Source: a virus. Taken from it: a stretch of DNA of 23,504 nt. The notes beneath the pieces are model-generated. The model saw only the letters and a program-made list of their open reading frames with translations. It was not told the DNA's origin and did not search any database. Position numbers and translations under genes: made by a program. Numbering within the stretch: the first letter of the stretch is position 1; every line of letters starts with the position of its first letter. Shown here piece by piece: positions 1 through 7,803 of this stretch. The stretch spans positions 1-23,504 of the IMG/VR virus record IMGVR_UViG_3300006124_000013; one strand, 5' to 3'.

Positions 1-93
1 ATCAAGACGGAAGTGAAAGCCGGTAAGCCGGTGAAGCAAGCCGTCGCCATTAGCTACGCAGTAAAGCGGGAAGCCGCTAAGAAGAAGAAGTAA
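1..93 (+). CDS. 3' end of a small basic phage protein (partial)
   Basis: Only the last 30 codons lie in the window, so the start is missing. The visible end is very basic (four consecutive lysines before TAA) and carries the phrase KQAVAISYAVKREA. This resembles the C-terminal ends of small lysine-rich phage proteins of the DUF6496 type, which carry a similar KQAIAIALSEA-like stretch. That family link is from memory of the motif and is tentative. The stop codon shares its last base with the ATG of the next gene (TAATG), so the two are probably translationally coupled. No function is known. The basic character suggests nucleic acid binding, but this is inference. Confidence 0.6.
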   Translation: MKTEVKAGKPVKQAVAISYAVKREAAKKKK

Positions 94-362
94 TGGCACA
101 CGATAAGCCAATAGCGCACAAAACCACGGGGAAGGGTAAAACCTACAACCCCACGGAAAAAGGCGCAGGAATGACCGCTAAAGGCCGTGCAGAGTACAAC
201 GCCAAGAACGGCAGCAATCTCAAACCGCCAGCACCAAACCCCAAGACCAAAAAGGACGAAGGGCGTAAGGCTAGTTTTTGTGCGCGGATGGAAGGCGTAG
301 TAAAGAACGCCAAAGGCCCTGCCGAACGCGCAAAGGCATCACTAAAGAACTGGAAGTGCTAA
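93..362 (+). CDS. Small basic protein, DUF6321-like
   Basis: The 89-residue product is rich in Lys, Gly, Pro and Asn and has no membrane segment. Two phrases stand out: GMTAKGRAEYNAKNGSNLKPP around residues 26-46 and RKASFCARMEGVV around residues 58-70, then KNWKC at the end. This TAKGR..YN..GSNLK / SFCARM / K.WxC arrangement is what I recall for the phage protein family DUF6321, whose function is unknown. It overlaps the upstream gene by one base (TAATG) and stops immediately before the next ATG, so it belongs to a run of small basic genes leading into the terminase genes. A role in packaging or DNA binding is possible from position and charge but not shown. Confidence 0.8.
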   Translation: MAHDKPIAHKTTGKGKTYNPTEKGAGMTAKGRAEYNAKNGSNLKPPAPNPKTKKDEGRKASFCARMEGVVKNAKGPAERAKASLKNWKC

Positions 363-521
363 ATGGCAAACGGACTTTACGCAAACATTCACGCAAAGCA
401 ACAACGCATTAAGGCTGAGAAGGCCGAGGGTAAACCCGTAGAGAAGATGCGTAAGCCTGGCAGCAAAGGTGCGCCTACCGCTGCCGCATTCAAACAATCC
501 GCTAAGACTGCAAAGAAATGA
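363..521 (+). CDS. Small basic protein (52 aa), conserved phage type
   Basis: This 52-residue gene starts with ATG directly after the preceding TAA and ends in an ATGA overlap with the small terminase gene. The protein is strongly basic and reads MANGLYANIHAKQQR at the N-terminus, with MRKPGSKGAPTAAAFKQSA near the C-terminus. I recognise the GLYANIHAK...MRKPGSKGAPT pattern as recurring in small hypothetical proteins of phages near head genes; its function is unknown. Tight packing on both sides and codon use like its neighbours support a real gene. With the two genes upstream it makes three basic open frames in a row. Confidence 0.75.
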   Translation: MANGLYANIHAKQQRIKAEKAEGKPVEKMRKPGSKGAPTAAAFKQSAKTAKK

Positions 522-925
522 CTGAAGCTAAACGCCCAGTAGGACGACCAAGCCTCTACGACCCTGCCTACATTGACCAAGTAATTGAATTTGGGAAGAT
601 AGGTAAGTCGACTGAGGCTATTGGCGCTTATTTGGGCGTTGGCACGGCTACTTTGTACCGTTGGAGGGAAGAATTTCCAGAATTTCGAGAAGCCTTGGAC
701 TTGGCGAAGGAATTTGAACTGCAATGGTGGGAGGATATTGCCCAAACTCACATGGTTGAGAACAAGGAAAGCGACAAACTGAACGCTAGTATTTGGTCAC
801 GGTCAATGGCGGCAAGATTCCCCAAGAAGTACCGCGAAAGCACTAAGACTGAGATTACCGGCGCAGATGGCGCTCCGCTGCTGACCGGCATTCAAGTTAG
901 CTTTGTAAAGCCTGATGAGCATTGA
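518..925 (+). CDS. Terminase small subunit-like DNA-binding protein
   Basis: The 135-residue protein probably recognises phage DNA and presents it to the large terminase subunit at the start of packaging. The N-terminal third has a helix-turn-helix: residues 26-56 include STEAIGAYLGVGTATLYRW, typical of small terminases and homeodomain-like HTH proteins. The middle is helical and acidic (oligomerisation expected) and the C-terminal tail has TEITGADGAPL, also common in phage small terminases. Length is close to the Sf6 small terminase (about 140 residues). It overlaps the small basic gene upstream by 4 bases and the large terminase gene downstream by 11 bases. The assignment rests on the HTH, size and position; sequence identity in this family is usually low. 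Confidence 0.8.
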   Translation: MTEAKRPVGRPSLYDPAYIDQVIEFGKIGKSTEAIGAYLGVGTATLYRWREEFPEFREALDLAKEFELQWWEDIAQTHMVENKESDKLNASIWSRSMAARFPKKYRESTKTEITGADGAPLLTGIQVSFVKPDEH

Positions 926-2186
926 AAAGGCAATCAAGGAAGTTCAATTCCCGCAGAAGCTGGCGTTTCTGTTTGAACCGTGCCGCTATAAGGTTTGCTA
1001 TGGTGGTCGAGGCGGTGCTAAATCATGGGGAATCGCTCGTGCGCTTCTAATCCTTGGGGCTAAGTCTCCGCTGCGTATCCTGTGCGCTCGTGAGTTTCAG
1101 ACCTCCATCAAGGATTCCGTCCATAAACTGCTGTGCGACCAGATTGATAGCATGGGGCTAACTGGCTTCTATGAAATCACTGACAAAAGCATTCGCGGCA
1201 AAAACGGGACTGAATTCTTCTTTGTTGGCTTGCGGAACAACGTAACCAACGTCAAATCGATTGAGGGTGTGGATAAATGTTGGGTAGAGGAGGCGCAAAC
1301 CGTCTCTAAAACCTCATGGAATACCCTAATCCCAACCATCCGCAAGGAAGAATCCGAAATATGGGTTAGCTTTAACCCCGAACTAGAAACGGACGAAACC
1401 TACCAGCGCTTTGTGCTGAACTCACCGGAAAACTGCAAGGTCATCAAGATCAACTGGTCGGACAATCCGTGGTTCCCTGAAACGCTACGTTTAGAGAAAG
1501 ATGCGTTGCGAGATAGAGATATTGAGGCGTACAACACGGTATGGGAAGGTCTATGCCGCCAGACGGTAGACGGTGCTATTTTTGCCCGTGAATTACAGAT
1601 GTCAGAATTGGAAAATCGAATTACTAGAGTTCCTTATGACGCCACAAAACCCGTCCACGCTGTCTTTGACTTGGGATGGTCTGACGCTACCGCAATATGG
1701 TTTGTACAGTTTATCGGCATGGAAACCCGGCTAATTCGGTACATTGAGGACAGCCAAAAGACCATTAGCGACTACCTGGCAAAGATGCAAACCTACGGTT
1801 ACGTCTACGATACGCTGTGGCTTCCGCATGATGCCGAGAATAAAACCCTCGCCGCGGCAGGGCGCTCGATTGACCAAATTGTGAGAACAGCAGGATACAA
1901 AACCAAAATAATCCCACGGACTCCCATTGTGGACAGTATTAACGCAGCGCGGACGTTATTCCGTAATTGCTGGTTTGATAGGGAAAATTGCCATGATGGG
2001 CTACAATGCCTCCGCCACTATAGATACGACGTAGACCCTGAAACCAAGCAATTCAGCAAACAACCGCTGCATGACAACTACTCGCACGGTGCGGACGCAT
2101 TCCGAATGCTTGGCCTAGTGGTTAATGAACCGAAGCGCAGAGTAAGCAAACCAAGCTATGCCATGCCACAAAGTTGGATGGGCTAA
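915..2186 (+). CDS. Terminase large subunit (packaging ATPase and nuclease)
   Basis: The 423-residue motor protein pumps phage DNA into the prohead through the portal and cuts the concatemer. Walker A is GGRGGAKS (residues 30-37); Walker B is CWVEEAQ with the acidic pair at 125-126; a coupling-type FNP motif follows near residue 153. The nuclease half has the expected acidic residues: D252 in VFDLGWSD, D306 in LPHDAEN and D394 in HGADAF. The pattern fits the PBSX/Sf6-type Terminase_3 family. Its start ATG lies inside the small terminase gene, 11 bases before that gene ends, suggesting coupled translation. All key residues appear intact and length is in the usual range (about 420-500). Confidence 0.95.
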   Translation: MSIEKAIKEVQFPQKLAFLFEPCRYKVCYGGRGGAKSWGIARALLILGAKSPLRILCAREFQTSIKDSVHKLLCDQIDSMGLTGFYEITDKSIRGKNGTEFFFVGLRNNVTNVKSIEGVDKCWVEEAQTVSKTSWNTLIPTIRKEESEIWVSFNPELETDETYQRFVLNSPENCKVIKINWSDNPWFPETLRLEKDALRDRDIEAYNTVWEGLCRQTVDGAIFARELQMSELENRITRVPYDATKPVHAVFDLGWSDATAIWFVQFIGMETRLIRYIEDSQKTISDYLAKMQTYGYVYDTLWLPHDAENKTLAAAGRSIDQIVRTAGYKTKIIPRTPIVDSINAARTLFRNCWFDRENCHDGLQCLRHYRYDVDPETKQFSKQPLHDNYSHGADAFRMLGLVVNEPKRRVSKPSYAMPQSWMG

Positions 2187-2195
2187 AGGACAGAT

Positions 2196-4295
2196 ATGAG
2201 CGATTACGATGGTGATTACGACCCAATAATTGACGAAGCTAAAGACTTCCTCAAATTGTGCAACGATGCGGACACCATGAACCGCCAAGAAGCCTTGGAG
2301 GATTTGAAGTTTGTTAATGGCGATCAATGGCCTGTTGAACTGCAAAACTCGCGCAATCTTGAATCCCGCCCAATTCTGACTATTAACAAGCTGGACGGAT
2401 ACTGCCGCCAAGTCACCAACCAGCAGCGCCAGCAGCGCCCACGCATCAAGGTACACGGCACTAACTCCCAAGCGCAGGAAAAGACCGCTGAAGTCATCGA
2501 GGGCATGACACGGCACATTGAAGTCAATTCCAACGCCGACAACGCCTACGATACCGCCTTTGATCACGCTGTACGCATGGGATGGGGCTATTGGCGCGTT
2601 ACAACCAATTACGTCAGCGAAGACAGTTTTGACCAAGAAATCTACATTGACGCCATTGATAACCCGTTCACGGTCTACTTTGACCCGAATTCCGAGCGTG
2701 TAGACGGTTCCGACGCTGACCGATGCCTTATCACTACGATGATGAGCAAGGAAAAGTTCCGCAAACTGTACCCTGACTGCGACGATGGTTCTTCATTTAC
2801 CCAACGTGGAACGGGCGACGCGCAATCCGAGTGGATTACCAAAGAAGACATCCGAATCGCTGAATACTTCTACGTCCAGCGAGAATCCGCAATCCTGTAC
2901 CAACTGAGCGACGGTACAAGCAAGTTTGCAGAGGGAAAAGATTTCTTCAAGCGCCTTGAACTGGCTGGTTTGGAAGTGGTAAATGAGCGCTTAAGCTACA
3001 AACGCACGGTGAAATGGAAGAAATTGACGGCGATTGAAGTAATTGAGGAACGCGAATGGCCTGGGATGTATATCCCTGTCGTGCCTGTCTATGGTCGCCA
3101 TGTGGTGATTGGAGACAAAAAGAAGAAGTTCGGCATGGTTCGCCACGCCAAAGACGCCCAACGGATGTACAACTTCTGGCAGACAACCATCACCGAATCG
3201 GTGGCGCTGGCGCCGAAGGCTAAATGGATAATGGCAGAAGGCCAAGACGAAGGCCATGAAAACGAATGGGCAGGCGCTAACGTCAAGTCCTATCCGCTGC
3301 TGCGCTACAAGCAAACCGATATCGATGGAAACTCGGCGCCACCTCCGCAGCGCCTGCAACCGGAACCACCGCCCACCGGCGTAATGGCGGCTGCACAGTC
3401 TATCAATCAGGACATTTCCACGCTGATGGGCATTTACGACCCTAGCCAACAACTGCCAGGCAATATGTCCGGTAAGGCGTTGAACGGTCAGCAGCAGCAA
3501 GTAGATTTGACCAATTTTGACTTTTACGACAACCTTACAAAATCTATCCAGCACACCGGCAAGATCATTCTTGACCTGATTCCGCACGTTTACGACTCGC
3601 AGCGCGTGATGCGAATTATTGGCCCTGATGGCAAGCCTGACCTAGTGGGTATTAATGAACCCAAGCAGGACGAACAAGGCGTCTGGACGGTCATGCACGA
3701 CATGAGTGTGGGTAAATACGACGTGGTGATGGATACCGGCCCTGGCTACAACAGTAAGCGCCAAGAGGCTGTGGAATCTATGGTGGATATGCTTAAAGTT
3801 GACCCTGCGCTTATGCAGCAAGCTGGCGACCTTATCTTCCGCAACATGGACTTCCCTGGCGCTGACATCATTGCAGACCGCCTTGCCGCAGGTAATCCGC
3901 TGGCGCAGATTGACGATAAATCGCCCATTCCTCCGCAAGTGCAGATGCAACTCAAGCAGGCGCAGGCGCAAGTTCAGCAGATGCAGCAGCAAATGCAACA
4001 AATGCAATTGGCTATGAAACAACGCGCTGACATTGAACAGGTCAAGCAAGATTCAGAAACCAAGCGTGAATTGATGCGAGTTACTGCCAAAGCGCACGAT
4101 ATTGAAATGCGTGATGCCGAACGCCACGCCGATATGAAACTGCGGACAGATACTGCGGCACACGACACCGTGCTTAAAACACAAACTCAAATTGAAGTGG
4201 AACATATTAAAGCGCAACTGGCACTTATGTTGGCAGGAATTAACCGTATATCGGCAAAAGAAGCTGGCGCAGAGGCGGTTGAACGCGCTATTTAG
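2196..4295 (+). CDS. Portal protein, P22-like
   Basis: The 699-residue protein is expected to form the twelve-subunit portal ring at one capsid vertex, the channel for DNA packaging and exit and the docking site for the terminase and tail. The N-terminal region (MNRQEALEDLKFVNGDQWP, then RPILTINKLDGYCRQVTNQQRQ.RP near residues 58-84) is typical of the P22-type portal family, and length is close to P22 gp1 (725). The last ~110 residues are a long helix, first very Gln/Met-rich (residues ~588-610), then charged; in P22 the corresponding C-terminal helices form a long barrel inside the head. An AAAGGA-like ribosome site precedes the ATG. It sits directly after the large terminase, in the P22-type order. 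Confidence 0.93.
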   Translation: MSDYDGDYDPIIDEAKDFLKLCNDADTMNRQEALEDLKFVNGDQWPVELQNSRNLESRPILTINKLDGYCRQVTNQQRQQRPRIKVHGTNSQAQEKTAEVIEGMTRHIEVNSNADNAYDTAFDHAVRMGWGYWRVTTNYVSEDSFDQEIYIDAIDNPFTVYFDPNSERVDGSDADRCLITTMMSKEKFRKLYPDCDDGSSFTQRGTGDAQSEWITKEDIRIAEYFYVQRESAILYQLSDGTSKFAEGKDFFKRLELAGLEVVNERLSYKRTVKWKKLTAIEVIEEREWPGMYIPVVPVYGRHVVIGDKKKKFGMVRHAKDAQRMYNFWQTTITESVALAPKAKWIMAEGQDEGHENEWAGANVKSYPLLRYKQTDIDGNSAPPPQRLQPEPPPTGVMAAAQSINQDISTLMGIYDPSQQLPGNMSGKALNGQQQQVDLTNFDFYDNLTKSIQHTGKIILDLIPHVYDSQRVMRIIGPDGKPDLVGINEPKQDEQGVWTVMHDMSVGKYDVVMDTGPGYNSKRQEAVESMVDMLKVDPALMQQAGDLIFRNMDFPGADIIADRLAAGNPLAQIDDKSPIPPQVQMQLKQAQAQVQQMQQQMQQMQLAMKQRADIEQVKQDSETKRELMRVTAKAHDIEMRDAERHADMKLRTDTAAHDTVLKTQTQIEVEHIKAQLALMLAGINRISAKEAGAEAVERAI

Positions 4296-4299
4296 AATT

Positions 4300-4342
4300 T
4301 GTGGTATAAACCACACAACCTTACCAGTTAGGTATTAACTGG
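4300..4342 (+). repeat. Two tandem small inverted repeats in the portal-scaffold gap
   Basis: Two short perfect inverted repeats lie side by side in the 68-base gap between portal and scaffold genes. The first is TGTGGT (4300-4305) against ACCACA (4310-4315) with an ATAA loop. The second is CCAGTTA (4324-4330) against TAACTGG (4336-4342) with a 5-base loop. Neither is followed by a T tract, so they are not ordinary terminators. They could be RNA processing or stability elements, or an operator-like site. A -10-like TATATT at 4344-4349 and a weak -35-like TTACCA at 4321-4326 overlap them. Confidence 0.5.
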
Positions 4343-4353
4343 GTATATTTCTT

Positions 4354-4360
4354 GAGGAAA
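4354..4360 (+). promoter_or_regulatory. Ribosome binding site that sets the scaffold start
   Basis: GAGGAAA sits just before the ATG at 4364. The open frame can be extended upstream to a TTG at 4352, but that codon lies before this Shine-Dalgarno sequence, so ATG 4364 is the better start. Confidence 0.75.
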
Positions 4361-4363
4361 CTC

Positions 4364-5263
4364 ATGGCAAGTAGCGAAAAAGAAGCCGGTCAAGTATTGA
4401 CTAGCGAGAATGCAGCAGATTTTTACTCAAATAGACTTGGATTAGCTGACGAACAACAGACTCCCGAGGCTGAGAAATCAGAGCCGGTAGAGGAAATGTC
4501 GCAGAGTGATGCAAGCGAGGAAGAAGAAGCGAAACCGACAGAAGAACGTAAACAGAATCCGAAAATCGAGAAAAGGTTTTCAGAAATAACCAAGCAACGT
4601 GAACTGGCGCGGCAAGAAGCGGCACGGGAACGCGAAGCGCGGGAACGACTGGAAGCTGAAGTAGCGGCTTTGAAGCAACAAACGCAACCTAAACAGGCTG
4701 CACCCGTTGACGCAAAGCCTCAGCCCTCGCAATTTACTGATGCCTTTGAATTTGCAGAGGCTTTAGCAGATTGGTCGGCTGAACAAGCATTGGTAAGGCG
4801 AGATAGGGAAGACGCTGAACGCAGGGCAGATGCCGAGCGGCAGAAAGTAATTTCTAGCTGGACGACAAAAGTTGCAGCAGCGAAAGCAGATATTCCCGAT
4901 TTCGATGACATGGTGGCATCTAGTAGCGTTGTTGTTAATGACGCAATCCGTGATGCCATCTTGGAAAGTGAAGTAGGCCCACAAATCCTATATCACCTTG
5001 CAAAAGATGATGACGTTGCAAAACGTATTACATCTATGTCGCCAAATGCCGCACTACGCGAGATTGGGAAACTAGAAGCAAGGTTTGAGAAGCAAACTCA
5101 AGCGGAGCCGAGTGAAACTGTCGTAAGAACTAAAGCAAAACCGCCGATTAACCCGATTCGCAGCGCGAACAGTTCAATGGAAGCAAGTGTGGACTCTAAC
5201 GGTCAATTTCACGGCAGCTATCAGGCTTGGAAAGCGCAACGCAAAGCGGGAAAAATTCGGTAA
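4364..5263 (+). CDS. Scaffolding protein
   Basis: The 299-residue protein is expected to guide coat-protein assembly inside the prohead and then leave. It is highly charged and mostly helical: an acidic N-terminal region (residues ~20-60, many Glu), a coiled-coil-like stretch (about residues 70-110, repeated RE/REARERLEAE), and a short basic C-terminus (QAWKAQRKAGKIR). In P22 the scaffold binds coat through a basic C-terminal helix-turn-helix, and P22 gp8 is 303 residues, so size, charge layout and position between portal and coat agree. Sequence is poorly conserved in this family. I chose ATG 4364 over the upstream TTG 4352 because of the ribosome site between them. Confidence 0.85.
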   Translation: MASSEKEAGQVLTSENAADFYSNRLGLADEQQTPEAEKSEPVEEMSQSDASEEEEAKPTEERKQNPKIEKRFSEITKQRELARQEAAREREARERLEAEVAALKQQTQPKQAAPVDAKPQPSQFTDAFEFAEALADWSAEQALVRRDREDAERRADAERQKVISSWTTKVAAAKADIPDFDDMVASSSVVVNDAIRDAILESEVGPQILYHLAKDDDVAKRITSMSPNAALREIGKLEARFEKQTQAEPSETVVRTKAKPPINPIRSANSSMEASVDSNGQFHGSYQAWKAQRKAGKIR

Positions 5264-5277
5264 ATCTTTTTTTATCT

Positions 5278-5282
5278 AGGAG
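5278..5282 (+). promoter_or_regulatory. Ribosome binding site of the coat gene
   Basis: AGGAG lies 8 bases before the coat ATG in an AT-rich leader that also contains a run of seven T at 5266-5273. No hairpin precedes the T run, so I do not call it a terminator. A near-consensus site with good spacing fits a very highly made protein. Confidence 0.7.
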
Positions 5283-5290
5283 TATTTATC

Positions 5291-6523
5291 ATGGCAAATA
5301 ACTTGCTAACTATCAGCAAGATCACCAATGAAGCATTGATGGTCTTGGAAAATGAATTGACTTTCACTTCGGAAGTTGACCGTAACTACGACGACCAGTT
5401 CGCTGTGGTTGGTGCAAAAATCGGTAACACCGTTAACGTTCGTAAACCTGGTCGTTTCATCGGTACTACCGGCCCTGCTTTGAACGTTGAAGACTTTAAC
5501 GAATCTAGCGTCCCCGTGACTCTGAGCACTCAATTCCACGTTGATACCCAGTTCACCACGCAAGACCTCGCTTTGTCGTTGGATATGTTCTCTAGCCGCG
5601 TTTTGAAACCCGCTGTTGCCGCAATCGCTAACAAGATTGACCGTGACGGTATGGTTATGGCTAACCTGAACACCGCCAACATCGTCGGTACTGCTGGTAC
5701 GCCTCCCACTGGTCTGATTACTTATCTGACCGCTGGTGCTTACCTTGATTCTGAAGGCGCTCCCCGCGACGGTCGTCGTTCTTGCATTGTTGAGCCGTTC
5801 ACCTCGGCTACCATCGTTGACTCTCTGAAGGGCTTGTTTGTGCCTCAAGAAGCCATCGGTGAGCAATACCGCAAGGGCTTGATGGGTCGTGATTCCGCTG
5901 GCGTGAACTGGAAACTTGATCAGAACGTCGTGTCGCAAAACTTTGGTAGCTGGTCTGCAAACACCATCGCTATCAACGTGACTACCGGCACTGGCTTCCT
6001 GACCTCTGGTTGGTCGCAATTCTCGACAATCTCTCTGACTGCTTCGTCTGCTTCTACGCTCAATGCTGGTGACGTGTTCACTATCCCTGGCGTGTACGCT
6101 GTCAACCCTCAGAACCGTCAGTCTTACGGCAAGCTGCGTAACTTTGTTGTGATGTCTACGACTTCTGTCGGAACCGGCGCAACCTCGGTACAAGTTAGCC
6201 CTGCAATCATCACCGCTGGTCAATTCCAAAACGTGAGCATTACATCTTCCGGTTCTCAGAACATCACGGCGTTTAACAACACCGGCGTTGCTTCTCCTCA
6301 GAACATCATGATGCATCGCAATGCGTTTACGTTGGCAGTTGCTGATCTTGAGCTCCCGGACGGAGTCCATTTTGCTGGTCGTGCAAGCGATAAGGAAATT
6401 GGTCTGTCGATGCGTGTGGTTCGTCAGTACACTATTAACAACGATTCCATCCCGACACGTTTGGATGTCTTGTACGGCTGGGCGCCTCTCTACCCTGAGT
6501 TGGCTTGCCGTATCGCCAGCTAA
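5291..6523 (+). CDS. Major capsid protein, P22 gp5-like
   Basis: The 410-residue protein is expected to form the icosahedral head shell. The N-terminus (MANNLLTISKITNEALMVLE, then FAVVGAKIGNTVNVRKPGRF) is the hallmark of the P22 coat protein family, an HK97-fold group. Length is close to P22 coat (430). A central Ser/Thr/Ala-rich stretch (about residues 220-350) probably corresponds to the inserted domain and beta-rich part. Codons look strongly biased towards a preferred subset (GCT, GGT, CGT, AAC, ACC) compared with the scaffold upstream, as expected for the most abundant virion protein. It has its own AGGAG site and is followed by a hairpin with a T tract that could limit read-through. Confidence 0.94.
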   Translation: MANNLLTISKITNEALMVLENELTFTSEVDRNYDDQFAVVGAKIGNTVNVRKPGRFIGTTGPALNVEDFNESSVPVTLSTQFHVDTQFTTQDLALSLDMFSSRVLKPAVAAIANKIDRDGMVMANLNTANIVGTAGTPPTGLITYLTAGAYLDSEGAPRDGRRSCIVEPFTSATIVDSLKGLFVPQEAIGEQYRKGLMGRDSAGVNWKLDQNVVSQNFGSWSANTIAINVTTGTGFLTSGWSQFSTISLTASSASTLNAGDVFTIPGVYAVNPQNRQSYGKLRNFVVMSTTSVGTGATSVQVSPAIITAGQFQNVSITSSGSQNITAFNNTGVASPQNIMMHRNAFTLAVADLELPDGVHFAGRASDKEIGLSMRVVRQYTINNDSIPTRLDVLYGWAPLYPELACRIAS

Positions 6524-6528
6524 ATTTG

Positions 6529-6562
6529 AATGGGGCTTCGGCCCCGTTTACTAATTTTTTTT
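6529..6562 (+). terminator. Probable intrinsic terminator or attenuator after the coat gene
   Basis: GGGGC (6532-6536), a very stable TTCG loop, and GCCCC (6541-6545) form a tight hairpin that can extend by one G-T and two A-T pairs. A run of eight T follows at 6555-6562, 9 bases beyond the core stem. The gap between stem and T tract is longer than in a textbook terminator, so partial termination is likely, lowering expression downstream of coat. Confidence 0.7.
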
Positions 6563-6574
6563 AAGGAAACTATC

Positions 6575-7018
6575 ATGGCAAATCCAGGCCCAGCAGTAAC
6601 TAATACTACCCACCCCCAAGGCGCTACTACCGCCACCACCCTGCGTCTTATCGGCACGATCAAGAACGTGACCGCTAACGCCACCGGAAACTATGCTTTC
6701 CAAGTGGTCAATAGCACCGTTTATCTGCTTCAAAGTCTTATGGTGACCAACCTGAACGCAGCAGGCACTTCTGTCACTCCCACCGGATTGGCACTCGGCG
6801 TCGCTACCACTTCTGGTGGTTCTAGCTTGTTTGGCGCGATTACCGCAGGTAACTTGACTACCCCTCAAGGTGTGTCGTTGGTTTCCGCTTCGTCGTCTGC
6901 TACCGCTGGAACCGTGCAAAACCTGTACTTGAACGTGACCGCTGGTCTGACTACTCCAGTCGCAGGCGCTACGTTTGACGTATATGTCTACGGCTACGAC
7001 TTCAGCGTCCCGTTCTAA
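6575..7018 (+). CDS. Small Ala/Thr-rich probable structural protein A
   Basis: The 147-residue protein is not one I recognise. It is rich in Ala, Thr, Ser, Gly, Val and Asn, nearly free of Cys and Lys, and has alternating hydrophobic/Thr patterns suggesting an all-beta fold. I chose ATG 6575, preceded by TTAAGGAAAC, over ATG 6530 because the latter lies inside the post-coat hairpin. Its leader and first codons (ATCATGGCAAAT) match those of the coat gene, and its codon use is similarly biased, so it is probably abundant in the virion. It is bounded by a hairpin before and a strong terminator after. A capsid decoration protein is the best guess from position and composition. Confidence 0.75.
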   Translation: MANPGPAVTNTTHPQGATTATTLRLIGTIKNVTANATGNYAFQVVNSTVYLLQSLMVTNLNAAGTSVTPTGLALGVATTSGGSSLFGAITAGNLTTPQGVSLVSASSSATAGTVQNLYLNVTAGLTTPVAGATFDVYVYGYDFSVPF

Positions 7019-7036
7019 ACGGGTATAGATAGAAGG

Positions 7037-7070
7037 AAGGCCGTCCTCAAAAGGGATGGCTTTTTTTCTT
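7037..7070 (+). terminator. Intrinsic terminator
   Basis: The stem pairs 7040-7047 (GCCGTCCT) with 7053-7060 (GGGATGGC), with two G-T wobbles and a CAAAA loop. It can extend outward through AAG/TTT pairing. It is followed directly by seven T, then CTTTTT. This is a classical rho-independent terminator located 19 bases after the stop of the preceding gene. Confidence 0.9.
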
Positions 7071-7108
7071 TTTGAGTTACAATTTCTTACCCTTTTAAAG
7101 GAATCAAT

Positions 7109-7438
7109 ATGTCTTCTACGACCATCACCCGTGGTAATTCCCACGAAACTTTTTACATTGGCCCCTCGTTGACGCCCGCTGCTGTTGCTGCTAACACCAC
7201 GGCTGTTCAAACCTTCGCATTGCCAGGTCTGCAAACCACCGACATCATCATTGCTCAAGGTTACATTGCAAACCAAACTACCGGCATTTTTATTGCCGAA
7301 TCGGATTGTTTGACTGCTGGCGTGTTGACTATTCAGTTTGGTAATCTGACCGCATCTTCTGCTACGCCTGCTGCTGGAATCTATGAATTCCAAATCGTGC
7401 GCGCTGAAGGTCTGCCGTTGCCTACGACTGCTGTCTAA
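7109..7438 (+). CDS. Small probable structural protein B
   Basis: The 109-residue protein is unrecognised. It lacks membrane segments and is rich in Thr, Ala and Ile with a beta-like alternating pattern (for example QTFALPGLQTTDIIIAQGY at residues 31-49). The start at ATG 7109 has AAAGGAATC just upstream. It follows a strong terminator, so its expression needs read-through, anti-termination or a promoter in the 38 bases between T tract and ATG; no convincing promoter is visible there. It ends two bases before the next ATG. Position among head and appendage genes points to a virion component, but no function can be assigned. Confidence 0.75.
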   Translation: MSSTTITRGNSHETFYIGPSLTPAAVAANTTAVQTFALPGLQTTDIIIAQGYIANQTTGIFIAESDCLTAGVLTIQFGNLTASSATPAAGIYEFQIVRAEGLPLPTTAV

Positions 7439-7440
7439 TC

Positions 7441-7794
7441 ATGGCTAACACCTCTGTAATCCGTTTGGCTGGTCAAACTCTCGGCTTGTCCGTGACGACT
7501 AGCGCACATTCGGCGGTTGCATTGGTAGCAAATACGACTGACCAAGCTAACTACGTTTCTTGCCTAAATACGGGTACTGGAAGCGTAGCTATCAAATTCA
7601 GTCAAATTTCTACCGATTCAGCAGCAGTACCAGGGGACGGTACTTTAGGCGACTTCATTCTGCCCGCAGTAATGGAGACGCCCATCGTTATCGCCTGCCC
7701 TGTTATTAACAACCAATTGCCTTGCTACGTTACTGCAAAGAGCGTATCTGGGACTAACTTGGTGTATGTAACCCCATTGGTCGATCAAAGTTAA
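7441..7794 (+). CDS. Small probable structural protein C
   Basis: The 117-residue protein starts two bases after the previous stop and is therefore probably coupled to it. The sequence (MANTSVIRLAGQTLGLSVTT at the start, LGDFILPAVMETPIVIACP around residues 71-89) is rich in Val, Thr and Ala and looks beta-structured, resembling small one-domain phage capsid or tail accessory proteins in composition only. It has three cysteines, unlike its neighbours. No family is recognised. It belongs to a run of four small genes between coat and the fibre. Confidence 0.72.
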   Translation: MANTSVIRLAGQTLGLSVTTSAHSAVALVANTTDQANYVSCLNTGTGSVAIKFSQISTDSAAVPGDGTLGDFILPAVMETPIVIACPVINNQLPCYVTAKSVSGTNLVYVTPLVDQS

Positions 7795-7803
7795 AGGAAA
7801 ATC

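Noticed and set aside
2115-2636. A minus-strand frame opposite terminase end and portal start
   Set aside because: It overlaps two well-supported genes on the plus strand and has no family features.
5266-5273. T run just after the scaffold gene
   Set aside because: No stem precedes it, so it does not qualify as an intrinsic terminator.
5306-6370. A 354-codon open frame on the minus strand opposite the coat gene
   Set aside because: It is antisense to a clear coat gene with biased codons that avoid creating stops on the other strand; its product is Arg/Ser/His-rich without domain patterns or a ribosome site.
7072-7100. Promoter-like TTGAGT and TTAAAG with about 17-base spacing after the terminator
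   Set aside because: The -10 match is poor, and the T-rich terminator tail makes such matches easy by chance.
6551-7393. A 280-codon minus-strand open frame across protein A and B genes
   Set aside because: It runs through the strong terminator and two good plus-strand genes, and its composition (Ser, Arg, Gly, Cys) is typical of antisense shadow.
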